Shown: positions 1-9,161 of the stretch, in pieces
Layout of the letters: every line of letters starts with the position of its first letter
How positions within the stretch are numbered: position 1 is the stretch's first letter
Assembly (NCBI GenBank): GCA_016211105.1
Contig: JACQSX010000016.1
Location: 186,001 to 250,000 of the forward strand
Length of the DNA: 64,000 nt
Origin: Acidobacteriota bacterium
GTDB taxonomy: Bacteria > Acidobacteriota > UBA6911 > JACQSX01
Reading direction: 5' to 3'
Notes under the pieces: model-generated
What the model saw: the letters and a program-made list of their open reading frames with translations, nothing else
The model's database searches: none
Told to the model about the DNA's origin: nothing
Position numbers and translations under genes: made by a program

Positions 1-17
1 GTGAAGGCCGAGAAACC

Positions 18-649
18 TCAGGCGATCGGTGTCAAAGAAACTCCTTCGGAATCCACCCCGAGTTCTCCTTTGTAAAGCTGCGCCAGGAATGGAGGAGCAA
101 GGAGCGTCGTTGCCACTGCCATAAACAGAACTACGCCATATGTGGCGTCACTGACGACGGCAAGGCCCAGCCCGATTTGCGCAACGACAATCCCGACCTT
201 GCCCCGCGGCACCATGCCCATGCCGACTTGCATTGCGTTCTTAAAGCTCAGGGAGAGCGCACCTAGTCCGCACGCTACCAGCTCTTGGTAAGCACAGCGA
301 CAATCGTAACCAGGAGAGCCAAGGTAATGGTTTCCTTGGTCAGGAATGCAACCAGATTCAACTGCATCCCGATACTGGTCAGGAAGAAGGGCAACAGAAA
401 CTCGGTCACCGCTTCCGCTTGCCGCGGCATATCGGTTCCTTCAGCCAGCTCAGACAACGCCATTCCGGCCAGAAATGCGCCTATGATGGAAGCCACGCCA
501 ATGTAGGCGGCAAGAGGGGCAAGGCCCAGACACACGGCAAGGCCAAAGACCAGATAGGACTCGCCCACCCTCAGACTCTCAACCCGCGGCCGAATCTTGC
601 GCACCGTGCGCGCTCCTACCAACGCTACCAGCAGGGTAAAGCCGATCAA
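18..649 (-). pseudogene. Kef-type (CPA2) cation:proton antiporter, truncated and frameshifted
   Basis: Two adjoining minus-strand reading frames together give the C-terminal half of a CPA2/Kef monovalent cation:proton antiporter, a multi-spanning inner-membrane exchanger. The upstream frame contains the family-typical stretch 'IIGAFLAGMALSEL'. The downstream frame contains 'MQVGMGMVPRGKVGIVVAQIG', the conserved glycine-rich segment with PRG. The first frame ends in TAG after '...VLTKSW'. One added base near 287 would continue it as '...TKELVACGLGALSLSFKNAM...' into the second frame. The N-terminal half (about 200 residues) is absent: upstream, 650-943 holds only short stop-containing frames and no second gene. 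I read it as a decayed remnant. A sequencing indel could explain the frameshift but not the missing N-terminus. Confidence 0.75.
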
Positions 650-943
650 GATACCCCCTTTTTGAAGACGCCGCTCAGGAACTGGTGTCTGTCAAGATCT
701 TGATGTGGAACAGTTCGGTTGCCGAAAAGGTAGAGGAGATCAGGAAGAGAGGGTGCCGAAAGGCGGGTCTGTATTTTCGGCGCTAAGACCCAAATGTTTC
801 TGGCGCCATACGGCGAAACAAGCCATCATTTGTTGCAAGTATATCAAACAAGGGCGCGGCTTCAGAAGAATGTACTCAGTCGGCGTGCTGCTGTTGCGGA
901 ACCAGAGGCAGGCGCGCTTGCGGAGCCATTCGTCAAGACAGCT

Positions 944-1348
944 TCAATAATTTGTAACTTGGAGTCCCGGAACGCGCGAGAAATCTTTCAAGTTCCGAGT
1001 TACCAACAAAGCGCTGGAAAGCATCGCAGTGGTCGCAATGAGCAAGTCCATGGCAGAGATTCCTTGGCCGGTGTGCTCCAGTTTTGCGAGCAGTTTTCCA
1101 TAAAGGGGAGCAAATCTTTTGTCCGGATACTCAAGATGAAGTGCTTCGCAAAGCTGCCGAATTCGTTGCGCCTCTGTGGAAGGCCGATGAGAAAGCTCCG
1201 CCCCGGCGAACATCTCGCAGGCCACAAAAACGCTGATCCCAAGTTCCTGGCCCTTCACAGAATTGAGAAACGCCGTCGCCGGCCCTGATTGCTTGCGCGC
1301 CGTTTCGCGAAGGAGGTCGACCAAGAACGAGCTGTCCAGATGGATCAT
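944..1348 (-). CDS. vapC: VapC-family PIN-domain ribonuclease toxin
   Basis: This 134-aa PIN-domain protein is the probable RNase toxin of a VapBC module. PIN acidic residues are visible: the N-terminal 'HLDSSFLVDLL' Asp, a Glu in 'ACEMFAGAEL', and the central 'ISAMDLLIATTAM' Asp, followed by the usual C-terminal 'TRNLKDFSRVPGLQV' strand. Length and motif order are normal for VapC. Its ATG overlaps the stop of the upstream antitoxin gene by 4 bases, implying translational coupling. VapC enzymes cleave structured RNA such as tRNA or the sarcin-ricin loop; the target here cannot be told from sequence. Confidence 0.9.
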   Translation of the reverse strand: MIHLDSSFLVDLLRETARKQSGPATAFLNSVKGQELGISVFVACEMFAGAELSHRPSTEAQRIRQLCEALHLEYPDKRFAPLYGKLLAKLEHTGQGISAMDLLIATTAMLSSALLVTRNLKDFSRVPGLQVTNY

Positions 1349-1578
1349 AATCTGATTACTCTGGCTCTATTGGCGCGCCGCGCCGCCAGTTGTTTTTCGA
1401 TCGCCTCCAAGGTTGATTCTGAAAGGACGATTTCTTGTAACACGGCTCGAAGCTGATCGGCCGTCTTTTTCTTGCCAAAATGCTCTTTGATCACCTGAGA
1501 AAAGGACTGTTTGGGCTTCTTGTGCTGGGCTAACAACTCATAAGCGTCCAGGTCGATTGTAATGGTTTTAACAGCCAT
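1345..1578 (-). CDS. vapB: VapB-type antitoxin
   Basis: This 77-aa partner of the PIN toxin starts at the ATG giving 'MAVKTITIDLDAYELLAQHK'. That is a typical antitoxin N-terminal beta-strand followed by a helix, and resembles the DUF217/VapB_antitoxin group. The basic, helical C-terminus ('LEAIEKQLAARRANRARVI') would be the toxin-binding tail. An in-frame ATG 15 bases further upstream (1593) is possible. I prefer 1578 because homology-like sequence begins there and because a good -35/-10 pair lies directly upstream. The antitoxin-toxin order and 4-base overlap are standard. Confidence 0.8.
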   Translation of the reverse strand: MAVKTITIDLDAYELLAQHKKPKQSFSQVIKEHFGKKKTADQLRAVLQEIVLSESTLEAIEKQLAARRANRARVIRL

Positions 1579-1584
1579 GCACTT

Positions 1585-1613
1585 ATCATGCACTTAGAAA
1601 AACGGGTTGTCAA
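1585..1613 (-). promoter_or_regulatory. Probable vapBC promoter, possibly leaderless
   Basis: On the minus strand a perfect TTGACA (1608-1613) is followed by a 17-base spacer and CATGAT (1585-1590), four of six matches to TATAAT. The preferred vapB ATG at 1578 lies only 6 bases beyond the -10, so transcription would start at or next to the start codon. GTGCATG occurs twice here and may be part of an operator. No transcript data back this up. Confidence 0.35.
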
Positions 1614-1949
1614 CATCAGATGAGTGTGAATTCTATTGCTCGGATTTATGAATAATCCTTCCAGTGCGTTGATGGAGAAGGTGGATTTGGGAATGGGGAA
1701 TTTCGACACAAAAAAAGGTCCGCAAAAAAGGCCGGCGGGGTACGCATCTGCTGCTGGCAAATACGTCCAATAACAGGGCACTGGTCTGGAACAGCGTTGC
1801 CGGAAGCATGTGCCGGCGGCGCTTTCCTTCGACGGGAGCTATCTGTGGGTAGGGGAGGTTAAGTTCTCTGATCGCCTGTTGCGTTTCAGCCCGTCACCTT
1901 GATCGCCTGCGTGATCTCATCCTGAAAAAAGGAAATTTATGAATAAATT

Positions 1950-2010
1950 TGGACGCGAGCAAATCTCTTATCTGGATACTCAAGATGAAGCGTTTTGCCG
2001 CTTTGCTCAA
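1950..2010 (-). pseudogene. Short vapC remnant
   Basis: On the minus strand this translates to '...LHLEYPDKRFAR...', nearly the same as 'LHLEYPDKRFAPLYG' in the intact VapC at 944-1348. The DNA matches too: 'GGATACTCAAGATGAAG' occurs in both places on the plus strand (around 1127 and 1975). Only about 55-60 bp is shared. This looks like the leftover of a second, mostly deleted vapC copy. Confidence 0.55.
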
Positions 2011-2036
2011 CAAGGCAAACGGTACCGGCGTGCACG

Positions 2037-2066
2037 GTAGAGACGCCCCCGGCGGGGCGTCTCTAC
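2037..2066. repeat. Dispersed palindrome, copy 1 (variant centre)
   Basis: Perfect inverted repeat with 13-bp arms (GTAGAGACGCCCC / GGGGCGTCTCTAC) around CGGC. The outer arm GTAGAGACGC is shared with copies near 9051, 9099, 14628 and 49536, but the centre differs, so this is a diverged or compensated member of the family. The hairpin has no T-tract, so it is not an obvious terminator. Confidence 0.8.
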
Positions 2067-2286
2067 ACACGAACATGGTACCGATCCTCCTGTTGCAGTG
2101 CACTCGTTCATTCTGGAGAACGCGCAGTCAGATTGGGTGGGCCGACTCGGTCAGATGGCGTTCGGCAAAGCAAAAAGGGAAGACCCTTGGTATACCGTTT
2201 TGGAATAACCAATATTCGTTGTCCTTTGCCAGGATGTTCTGTAGAAGACTCATGATACGCAATGGTGCGGTCAGCGTGGCACTCGC

Positions 2287-2361
2287 AATTGGAGCTGTTT
2301 CAGTTCTTCTGTCTTTTGGCGCATAAATTGCCCGCCACGATAATTGGAGCTGTTTAGTTCT
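2287..2361. repeat. Direct repeat upstream of cheW
   Basis: AATTGGAGCTGTTT occurs at 2287-2300 and 2342-2355, a period of 55. Each copy is followed by AGTTCT, with one extra C in the first copy. The second copy contains a TTG that would open an N-terminally extended cheW frame at 2344. The repeat may be a small tandem duplication or a protein-binding pair in the operon leader. Confidence 0.6.
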
Positions 2362-2376
2362 CTTGTTGGTGAGACC

Positions 2377-2406
2377 GTGAGTGAGAAAGCAGTGAGTGAG
2401 AAAGCA
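2377..2406 (+). repeat. 15-bp tandem duplication at the cheW start
   Basis: GTGAGTGAGAAAGCA is present twice in direct succession, so the first cheW product begins with the repeated residues VSEKA-VSEKA. Both copies supply an in-frame GTG (2377 and 2392), making the true start ambiguous. Confidence 0.8.
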
Positions 2407-2877
2407 CTTCCGCTCGTTGTCTTTACACTGGACGAGCAGCGATATGCTCTTCCTCTCTTTTCCGTGGAGAGAATTCTACCTGCCATCGAGGCTACCCGCT
2501 TGCCGAAAGCTCCTGACATTGTTCTCGGGGTGATCAATGTGCGGGGACAGGTGATCCCCGTTTTTAATATCCGGAAGCGCTTTTGCTTGGCGGAAAGGGA
2601 AATGAGAGTAACTGACCACTTGATCCTTGGACGCACCCGAAAGCAAATCGTTGCCTTTACTGCGGATGCTGTGATTGGACTCGCTGAGCACAGTGAAGAG
2701 AAATTCATAGACGCGAATGCGCTCGTGCCGGGTCTGGAATATCTTGAAGGCATTCTAAAGCTTCCAGACGGTATGGTTCTTATTCATGATCTCAAGAAAT
2801 TCCTGTCACTGGAAGAAGAAATGCAATTGGATGTAGCCATGTCGGGCGACGTAGGGTCCGTCGGTCATTTCTCGTAA
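2377..2877 (+). CDS. cheW: CheW-like coupling protein (WspB-type position)
   Basis: CheW-domain protein of about 166 aa that would link a chemoreceptor to the CheA kinase at the cytoplasmic face of the receptor array. CheW features include 'YALPLFSVERILP', the 'VLGVINVRGQVIPVFNIRKRF' core (quoted here only as landmark positions 58-78) and 'ILGRTRKQIVAFTADAV'. I place the start at GTG 2377, behind a GGTGAG, rather than at TTG 2344, which lies inside a direct repeat; GTG 2392 is also possible. It is the first gene of a seven-gene same-strand cluster, and the next gene, CheR-TPR, starts 10 bases after its stop. It is one of two CheW proteins in the cluster, as in Wsp systems. Confidence 0.85.
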   Translation: MSEKAVSEKALPLVVFTLDEQRYALPLFSVERILPAIEATRLPKAPDIVLGVINVRGQVIPVFNIRKRFCLAEREMRVTDHLILGRTRKQIVAFTADAVIGLAEHSEEKFIDANALVPGLEYLEGILKLPDGMVLIHDLKKFLSLEEEMQLDVAMSGDVGSVGHFS

Positions 2878-2887
2878 CCCCGCTGCA

Positions 2888-4405
2888 ATGAACATCGCAA
2901 TTCCAGATTCAATGTTGTCGCAGCTAAGCGAATTCATCGCCACCCGAATGGGCCTGCATTTTCCCAAAGAGCGCTGGCGGGAGCTTGAACGCGGAATCAC
3001 TGCCGCAGCCGTAGAACTCGGCTTTAAAACTATCGAGTCTTGCCTGCGGTGGCTGACGTTGTCGCCTGCGAGAGATCAGGTGGAGATTCTGGCGAGCTAT
3101 CTTACCGTTGGCGAAACCTATTTCTTCCGGGAGCCAAGCGTCTTCGAGATTCTTCAAAGGCAGATCCTTCCCGCGTTGATGCGCTCACGTCAAGAGACCG
3201 TGCAACGTCTAAGAATTTGGAGCGCAGGCTGCGCGACGGGTGAGGAGCCTTATTCAATCGCAATTCTACTGAATCGGATGATTCCTGACCTAGAGGACTG
3301 GAACGTCACCATTCTGGCCACGGACATCAACCCACGCTTTCTGAGAAAGGCTGAGGAGGGTGTTTATGGTGAGTGGTCGTTTCGCGAAATCGAACCGACA
3401 GATAGGAGGAAGCATTTCAAGAAGTGCAAAGACGGTCGCTTGGAGGTCCTTCCCCATCTCAAGAGGATAGTGGCGTTCTCCTATCTGAATCTGGCGGAAG
3501 ATGAATATCCATCGCTCTGGAACAACACCAATGCCATCGACCTCATCTTCTGTCGCAATGTTCTCATGTATTTTGCTTCGGATCGCGCGAAAAAAGTTAT
3601 CGGAAATCTTCATCGTTCTCTGGTGGACGATGGGTGGCTTGTTGTCGGCGCCCCTGAATATTCGCATGTGCCTGTTCCTAAGTTCACAGCGGTCAATTTC
3701 CCAGACGCCATCCTTTACAGAAAAGCTGGTGACATGTGGGAGAACGGACAGGATGTCTCACCCCAGGGCTACGAAGAACCCGCAGGCTTTCCACCGTTGT
3801 CCTCTGCGAATCTTATCCCTCAGTCAGAAGCGGAAGGCGCCGTCTCCCGGGAATCGTGTCTGCCTTCGTCAGATTTTGCAGAAGGTGCGCAGGAAATCCA
3901 GCCGTCCACTCCGCATGCGGAGGCCTTCCGGTGCTTCCAACAGGGGCGCTACACGGACGCGATCCATCAGCTTCACCTTGCTCTATCTCACAACAGCAAC
4001 GATGCCGAAGCGCTGGTCCTCTTGGCCCGAGTGTACGCTAACCAGGGTCGGCTGGCAGAAGCGCTCGCGTGCTGTGAGAGGGGCATTGCAGCGGACAAAT
4101 TAAATCCCGGAGGTCACTATTTGCATGCCAACATTCTTCAGGAGTTAGGGGCGATCGAGCAAGCTACGCAATCCCTGAAGCGGACTCTGTACGTGGATCC
4201 AAACTTCATTTTGGCGCACTTCTCTCTTGGCAGCCTGGCCCTCCGGCAAGTCAGGGTGAGCGAATCCCGAAAGCATTTCAACAATGCTTTGTCCCTTTTA
4301 CAAAAACATGGGCAAGGAGACATTTTGCCTCACTGCGAAGGAATGACTGTGGGACGACTGAAAGAAATTATTCGAGCAAACGCTCCAAGGGGAACGATGC
4401 CATGA
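2888..4405 (+). CDS. cheR: CheR methyltransferase with C-terminal TPR repeats (WspC-like)
   Basis: This 505-aa protein would transfer methyl groups from SAM to glutamates of the receptor encoded two genes downstream. Residues 1-275 form the CheR fold, with the SAM loop 'IWSAGCATGEEPYSIA' and 'DLIFCRNVLMYF'. An acidic/proline-rich linker follows. From about residue 345 to the end there are tandem TPR units ('AFRCFQQGRYTDAIHQLHLA', 'AEALVLLARVYANQGRLAEA', and two more). The CheR-TPR fusion is characteristic of WspC and FrzF-type enzymes and differs from flagellar CheR. The stop overlaps the next cheW by 4 bases (ATGA), so the two are probably coupled in translation. Confidence 0.93.
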   Translation: MNIAIPDSMLSQLSEFIATRMGLHFPKERWRELERGITAAAVELGFKTIESCLRWLTLSPARDQVEILASYLTVGETYFFREPSVFEILQRQILPALMRSRQETVQRLRIWSAGCATGEEPYSIAILLNRMIPDLEDWNVTILATDINPRFLRKAEEGVYGEWSFREIEPTDRRKHFKKCKDGRLEVLPHLKRIVAFSYLNLAEDEYPSLWNNTNAIDLIFCRNVLMYFASDRAKKVIGNLHRSLVDDGWLVVGAPEYSHVPVPKFTAVNFPDAILYRKAGDMWENGQDVSPQGYEEPAGFPPLSSANLIPQSEAEGAVSRESCLPSSDFAEGAQEIQPSTPHAEAFRCFQQGRYTDAIHQLHLALSHNSNDAEALVLLARVYANQGRLAEALACCERGIAADKLNPGGHYLHANILQELGAIEQATQSLKRTLYVDPNFILAHFSLGSLALRQVRVSESRKHFNNALSLLQKHGQGDILPHCEGMTVGRLKEIIRANAPRGTMP

Positions 4406-5040
4406 CCCATATTCCGATCCGTCCTGAACAAGAACGAAGACCTCTCGTTGATTGGTCGGAGATTTACCGTCGGCTGGAGAAGACCCGGGAAGCAATGGAG
4501 GAAAGATGGATTCCCAGTCCTGAGCAGACGAAAAAGATTCTCAAAGCGAGAGCGGAAGCATTGGCCCGGGAGCCGGAAGAGAATACCGCGGTGAACGAGC
4601 CTATTGAGATTGTTGAGTTTCTTCTGGCACATGAGCGGTACGGCATCGAGTCAAGCTACGTGGGCGAGGTGTATCCATTAAAGGAGTTCACCCCACTGCC
4701 GTGCACGCCCGCTTTTGTACTTGGCGTCGTCAATGTTCGCGGGAAAATGACCTCAGTGATTGACATGCGGAAATTTTTTGGCCTCCCGGACGGAGGGTTG
4801 ACCGACCTTAATAAAGTTATTGTCGTTCGCGCAGGCGCCATGGAATTGGGTATCCTGGCGGACAGGATCGTGGATGCGCGGTCCGTCCCGCTCCGGGATC
4901 TGCAAACGTCCCTCCCCACCTTGACAGATATCCGGGCCGCATATCTGAAAGGGGTGACGAGGGAGCGGTTGATCGTTCTGGATGCCGAAAAGATTCTTTC
5001 CGACCCGAAAATCGCTCTGGACCAACAGACCGAGACCTGA
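4402..5040 (+). CDS. cheW: Second CheW-like coupling protein (WspD-type position)
   Basis: CheW-domain protein of 212 aa. About 65 N-terminal residues are charged and helical and are not part of the CheW fold. The domain then follows with '[20 protein letters not shown]', '[21 protein letters not shown]' (landmark, roughly residues 112-131) and '[15 protein letters not shown]'. The N-terminal extension also occurs in WspD proteins, which have a role distinct from the first CheW. It overlaps the CheR stop by 4 bases and lies 31 bases upstream of the receptor gene. Confidence 0.88.
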   Translation: MTHIPIRPEQERRPLVDWSEIYRRLEKTREAMEERWIPSPEQTKKILKARAEALAREPEENTAVNEPIEIVEFLLAHERYGIESSYVGEVYPLKEFTPLPCTPAFVLGVVNVRGKMTSVIDMRKFFGLPDGGLTDLNKVIVVRAGAMELGILADRIVDARSVPLRDLQTSLPTLTDIRAAYLKGVTRERLIVLDAEKILSDPKIALDQQTET

Positions 5041-5071
5041 AGAAAACAGACAAACTGGGGGAGAAACAAAC

Positions 5072-6709
5072 ATGAAATGGTTTCTAAATCTTCCGACACG
5101 AACCAAACTTTCTCTCAGCTTTGGCGTAATGATTATCTTGCTCGCAGTGGCGATGGGAGCAGGTTACCAGGGTATCACTGCAATTCGGCAGTCGCAGAAA
5201 AACCTGTATGAGCAAGAATTCGCTAACGCGGTGGATATCAAGGATGTCCGAGCCAACCAAAATGCCCAACGGGAGGACGTATTGGCCATGATTTTGTTGA
5301 CCAGCCGTCCGGATCAGGAAGCACAGCACGATGACATTAAGAACCGAAGTAAAAAAGTGGATGAGCTGATGCAAGGACTGATCCAGCGCAGCGCAAGTTT
5401 TCCAGGGGTTCTCTCCAAGCTCCAGGAATTTGAGACGATGCGAAATGCGTTTCGTGAGACCAGAGATGCGCAAGTCATCCCCCTGATTTATGAGGGGAGG
5501 ATCGACGAAGCGAAGAAGTTACTCTTTGGCGTTCAGGAGGAGCGCAATGCCAAGATGTTGTTGCTTGCGAATCAACTCGTGGAAGAGATGGAAAAAATGG
5601 CCCAGACAGCCGTAGACGACTCAAATAGAAGCGCCGTGCAAGCGGTTCGTATTTTTGTCACGGCCGCCGTCATTGCTCTCGTGTTGGGTATCGGAATGGT
5701 TTTGTTTCTAGGCCGTGCTATTGCTAACCCACTGAGAGAGATTTCACGCGTTGCTGAACGTGTCGCGTCCAGAGATCTCACCGTCAGCGTCCCTTCTGGC
5801 AATCGGGGAGACGAAGTTGGTACTTTGGCACAAACCTTTCGTCGCATGGTCGAGGATCTTCGTCAGGTAACTCGAGAGATTACGGAGGGAGTCAATGTTC
5901 TCGCCTCCTCTTCCAGCGAAATTTTGGCAGCAACGACCCAGGTTGCCTCTAGCGCCGTGGAAACTGCAACGGCGGTCGCCGAGACCACCACTACCGTGGA
6001 AGAAGTCAAGCAGACGGCTCAAGTCTCCAGTCAGAGGGCTAAGTATGTACTGGAAAGCGGCCAAAAATCGGTGCAGGTCTCGCAGGCTGGCAAAAAAGCA
6101 GTAGAGCAAACCATCGACGGAATGAACCGCATTCGGGAACAAACGGAGTCGATCGCCGAAAATGTTGTGAGACTGAGCGAACAAAGTCAGGCGATTGCAG
6201 AAATCATCGCCGCGGTCAACGACCTTGCAGAACAGTCAAAACTTTTAGCCGTGAATGCGGCGATTGAAGCAGCAAAAGCAGGCGAACAAGGGAAAGGATT
6301 TGCCGTGGTGGCGCAGGAGGTCAAAAACCTCGCGGAGCAGTCCAAGCAGGCGACCTCTCAAATTCGGACGATTTTGGGGGACATCCAAAAAGCGACCAAC
6401 GCCGCAGTAATGGCAACCGAACAGGGAAGTAAGGCCGTCGAGGCGGGCGCGAAGCAATCGATGGAAGCAGGCGAGTCCATTAAGGTGTTGGCCGACAGTA
6501 TTGCAGAGGGCGCGCAGGCGGCAACCCAGATTGCTGCATCGGCGCAGCAACAGTTGATCGGGATGGACCAAGTCGCCGTAGCCATGGAAAACATCAAGCA
6601 GGCAAGCGCTCAAAACGTTAGTGGCACAAGACAGGCTGAGACTGCGGCACAGAATCTTCACCAATTGGCGCAGAAGTTAAGGCAACTGGCCGAGCAGTAT
6701 CGCTTGTAG
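5072..6709 (+). CDS. Methyl-accepting chemotaxis protein (WspA-like receptor)
   Basis: This 545-aa receptor starts at ATG 5072 behind GGGGGAG; a longer in-frame extension upstream lies inside cheW and is rejected. Order: short cytoplasmic N-terminus ('[18 protein letters not shown]'), TM1 around residues 12-32, a 160-residue periplasmic helical region of the 4HB type, TM2 around 193-213, HAMP to about 270, then a long MA coiled coil. The highly conserved kinase-contact hairpin ('[20 protein letters not shown]') is near residue 395. The small helical sensor lacks any known ligand pocket, which fits a mechanical or envelope signal as inferred for WspA. It is the only receptor in the cluster. 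Confidence 0.93.
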   Translation: MKWFLNLPTRTKLSLSFGVMIILLAVAMGAGYQGITAIRQSQKNLYEQEFANAVDIKDVRANQNAQREDVLAMILLTSRPDQEAQHDDIKNRSKKVDELMQGLIQRSASFPGVLSKLQEFETMRNAFRETRDAQVIPLIYEGRIDEAKKLLFGVQEERNAKMLLLANQLVEEMEKMAQTAVDDSNRSAVQAVRIFVTAAVIALVLGIGMVLFLGRAIANPLREISRVAERVASRDLTVSVPSGNRGDEVGTLAQTFRRMVEDLRQVTREITEGVNVLASSSSEILAATTQVASSAVETATAVAETTTTVEEVKQTAQVSSQRAKYVLESGQKSVQVSQAGKKAVEQTIDGMNRIREQTESIAENVVRLSEQSQAIAEIIAAVNDLAEQSKLLAVNAAIEAAKAGEQGKGFAVVAQEVKNLAEQSKQATSQIRTILGDIQKATNAAVMATEQGSKAVEAGAKQSMEAGESIKVLADSIAEGAQAATQIAASAQQQLIGMDQVAVAMENIKQASAQNVSGTRQAETAAQNLHQLAQKLRQLAEQYRL

Positions 6710-6715
6710 TGTGTA

Positions 6716-9007
6716 ATGAACATGGATGAGAAGAGCGACGATTTTTTGAAAAGGCTTCTGGCGACCTTTCGAGTGGAGGCGGCCGAGCATGTTAAGGCGA
6801 TCTCTTTGGGATTGATTGAGTTGGAGAGGAGACCATTGGCTGAGAAGCAGGAAGAGATTATTGAAGCGGTCTTTCGCGAAACTCACAGCCTGAAAGGGGC
6901 CGCGCGAGCCGTCAACGTGGTCGAAGTTGAGACGATTTGCCAATCGATGGAAAGTGTCTTCTTTGCCCTAAAACGGAAAGAAATCGCTTTGTCACGATTG
7001 TTGCTGGACCTGCTTCACAAAGCAACGGATGCTTTAGGCGGCATGCCCGAATCTTTTCAGCCTGGACTGAGCGTTGCCAAACGCACACAGACTCCTAAGA
7101 TCCTCCGGGATCTTGAAAGCATGCTCGCAGGCACGCGGTCGCCGGCGCTAGAAGAAACAACGAAAGTGATTGAACCGAGCGACATCCTGGCATCTAGGTC
7201 CGATGTGCCGTCGACCATAGAGCGGGCGTTGTCGATGGCGGATACGGTGCGAATATCCACAGCAAAGCTGAACTCCATTCTGCTTCAAGCTGAGGAACTG
7301 CGTTCGGCAAAGCTGGCGGCTAGCCAACGAGTCGGTGACTTGCGGGAGATCCTGGTCCTGCTTGCGCAATGGAAGAAAGAGCGGGAGAAATCTCGGATTC
7401 TAGGCCCCGGGTTTCGACAGAGGGGGTTCAAGCGTCAGCCGTCTTTGTCCCATCGGGGCTTGGGTGAACTTCTGGAGCAAGATCATACCTTTGTCAAATC
7501 GCTGGAAAGTAAGCTCGCGGCACTGGCAAAGTGCGCCGAGCACGACCAGCGATCCTTGCAGTGGACAGTGGACGACCTCCTGGAGGAGATGAAGAAGGTG
7601 GTGATGTTGCCTTTCTCATCCGCTCTCGGAGTTTTTCCGAGATTTGTGCGCGATCTTGCCCGGGATCAGGGGAAGGAGGCAGAGGTCACCATTGAGGGAG
7701 GAGAAATTGAGATTGATAGGCGGATCTTGGAGGAGCTCAAAGATCCTCTTCTTCATTTGGTGAGAAACTGCGTCGATCACGGCATTGGGGCGCCTGAAGA
7801 ACGAGAGCGAAAGGGGAAATTGTCCCGCGGAAGGATATGTCTCGCCGTCGCTCAAAAAGAAGACGGTAGAATTGAGATCCTTGTTTCCGACGACGGCGCT
7901 GGGATTGACGTTGCCAAGGTTCGAGAGGCTGGGGTGAAGCTCGGCATGTTGTCTCGGGATAAAGCCGAAAACCTGGCCAGGCAAGAAGCGCTGTGTCTCA
8001 TTTTTGAGTCCGGAGTTTCCACCAGTCCGATCATCACGGATATATCCGGCAGGGGGCTGGGTCTTTCTATCGTGCGAGAAAAAGTAGAAAAGCTTGCCGG
8101 GACGGTGTCCGTGGAAACGAATGTTGATCTGGGGACGACTTTTCGTCTTCTTGTACCCATGACGGTGGCGGCCTTTCGAGGGGTAGTTGTCCGGGTCGCA
8201 GATCACGTTTTTGTCTTTCCCACAAACAGCGTGGAACGGGTGTTGAGGATGGACAAGGAGGGAGTTAAGACGGTGGAGGGTAGGGAGACAATTGAACTCG
8301 ATTCGCAAGTTGTGCCGCTTGTATGGCTCAGTGACGGGCTGCAACTTCCGAGAAACGAAGACCAGAGTAACAACGGACAGAAACTGCAGATTATTCTGCT
8401 CAACTGGGGAGATAAACGTATTGCTTTTCTCATCGATGAGGTGGTCAACGAACAAGAAGTCCTGGTTAAAACTCTTCCCAACCAGCTTTCCGGCTTACCG
8501 AACGTTAGTGGCTTGACGGTTCTGGGAACAGGCACGGTGGTCCCAATCGTGAATGTTTCCGATTTGATGAAGTCCGCTGGAAACGCGTCTGCGGCGCCTG
8601 GTAAAGCTGGCGCCCAGTCAAAGGAGCCTCAGAGAAGAAAGAATTCTATTCTGATCGTCGAGGATTCCATCACTGCTAGGACGTTGCTGAAGAACATCCT
8701 GGAATCTGCGGGATATAACGTCAGAACTTCCGTGGACGGCGCAGACGCCTTAACGGCGCTAAAAACCGAAGATTTTGATTTGGTGGTTTCCGATGTTGAG
8801 ATGCCGCGGATGGATGGGTTTGATCTGACGGCTAGGATACGCGCCGACAAGAAGCTTTGCGAATTGCCCATGGTCCTGGTGACTGCGCTGGAATCTCGTG
8901 AAGACCGCGAGCGCGGAATTGATGTCGGCGCCAACGCTTACATCGTAAAGAGCACTTTTGATCAGAGTAATTTGCTGGAAGTCGTTGAAAGACTCATTGG
9001 ATCTTAG
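6716..9007 (+). CDS. cheA: CheA-type histidine kinase with C-terminal receiver (WspE/FrzE-like)
   Basis: Hybrid chemotaxis kinase of 763 aa. The Hpt (P1) domain carries the phosphorylatable His57 in 'FRETHSLKGAARAVN'. After a variable linker come the dimerisation helices, the ATP-binding domain ('LLHLVRNCVDHG', 'DDGAGID', 'GRGLGLSIVREK'), a CheW-like P5 domain (about 480-620) and a receiver domain from about 642 with Asp693 in 'VVSDVEMPRMDG'. The CheA-REC fusion with no free CheY gene nearby is typical of Wsp and Frz systems. The receiver may act as phosphate sink or as relay to the downstream hybrid kinase. The start ATG lies 6 bases after the receptor stop. Confidence 0.94.
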   Translation: MNMDEKSDDFLKRLLATFRVEAAEHVKAISLGLIELERRPLAEKQEEIIEAVFRETHSLKGAARAVNVVEVETICQSMESVFFALKRKEIALSRLLLDLLHKATDALGGMPESFQPGLSVAKRTQTPKILRDLESMLAGTRSPALEETTKVIEPSDILASRSDVPSTIERALSMADTVRISTAKLNSILLQAEELRSAKLAASQRVGDLREILVLLAQWKKEREKSRILGPGFRQRGFKRQPSLSHRGLGELLEQDHTFVKSLESKLAALAKCAEHDQRSLQWTVDDLLEEMKKVVMLPFSSALGVFPRFVRDLARDQGKEAEVTIEGGEIEIDRRILEELKDPLLHLVRNCVDHGIGAPEERERKGKLSRGRICLAVAQKEDGRIEILVSDDGAGIDVAKVREAGVKLGMLSRDKAENLARQEALCLIFESGVSTSPIITDISGRGLGLSIVREKVEKLAGTVSVETNVDLGTTFRLLVPMTVAAFRGVVVRVADHVFVFPTNSVERVLRMDKEGVKTVEGRETIELDSQVVPLVWLSDGLQLPRNEDQSNNGQKLQIILLNWGDKRIAFLIDEVVNEQEVLVKTLPNQLSGLPNVSGLTVLGTGTVVPIVNVSDLMKSAGNASAAPGKAGAQSKEPQRRKNSILIVEDSITARTLLKNILESAGYNVRTSVDGADALTALKTEDFDLVVSDVEMPRMDGFDLTARIRADKKLCELPMVLVTALESREDRERGIDVGANAYIVKSTFDQSNLLEVVERLIGS

Positions 9008-9050
9008 GACCCATGGCCTTGGTTCTTAGAGAACTATGGCCGTTTGTATG

Positions 9051-9076
9051 TAGAGACGCGACATGTCGCGTCTCTA
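9051..9076. repeat. Dispersed palindrome, copy 2
   Basis: Perfect 26-bp palindrome with arms TAGAGACGCGACA/TGTCGCGTCTCTA and no loop, lying between cheA and cheB. It is the cleanest copy of the family. A second, shorter copy follows only 22 bases downstream. Confidence 0.9.
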
Positions 9077-9098
9077 AGAAAATGTAGAAACTCCGGGG

Positions 9099-9118
9099 AG
9101 ACGCGATATATCGCGTCT
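9099..9118. repeat. Dispersed palindrome, copy 3 (shortened)
   Basis: Perfect 20-bp palindrome AGACGCGATA/TATCGCGTCT whose outer arm bases have diverged (GG... and ...TT). Its tandem neighbour lies at 9051-9076; the pair forms two consecutive hairpins in the cheA-cheB gap, which is otherwise without features. Confidence 0.8.
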
Positions 9119-9161
9119 TTACCGGTCTCGGTGTTACGGGCTGCTGGAGCGATCACTGGCA

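Larger units (their letters stand above)
1614..2376. other. Gene-free stretch between vapBC and the chemosensory operon
   Basis: No convincing gene was seen. Several overlapping short frames exist, but none has recognisable motifs. The segment holds a vapC-like echo (about 1950-2010), a 30-bp palindrome (2037-2066) and a pair of 14-bp direct repeats (2287-2300 and 2342-2355). The promoter of the downstream chemosensory operon should also lie here, but I cannot place it. Confidence 0.6.

Noticed and set aside
2037-2066. CRISPR repeat or rho-independent terminator
   Set aside because: The palindrome is dispersed, not regularly spaced with spacers, and no T-tract follows.
7616-8455. 279-aa minus-strand frame inside cheA
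   Set aside because: It is a shadow of the CheA coding sequence on the opposite strand, with no motif or ribosome-binding site.
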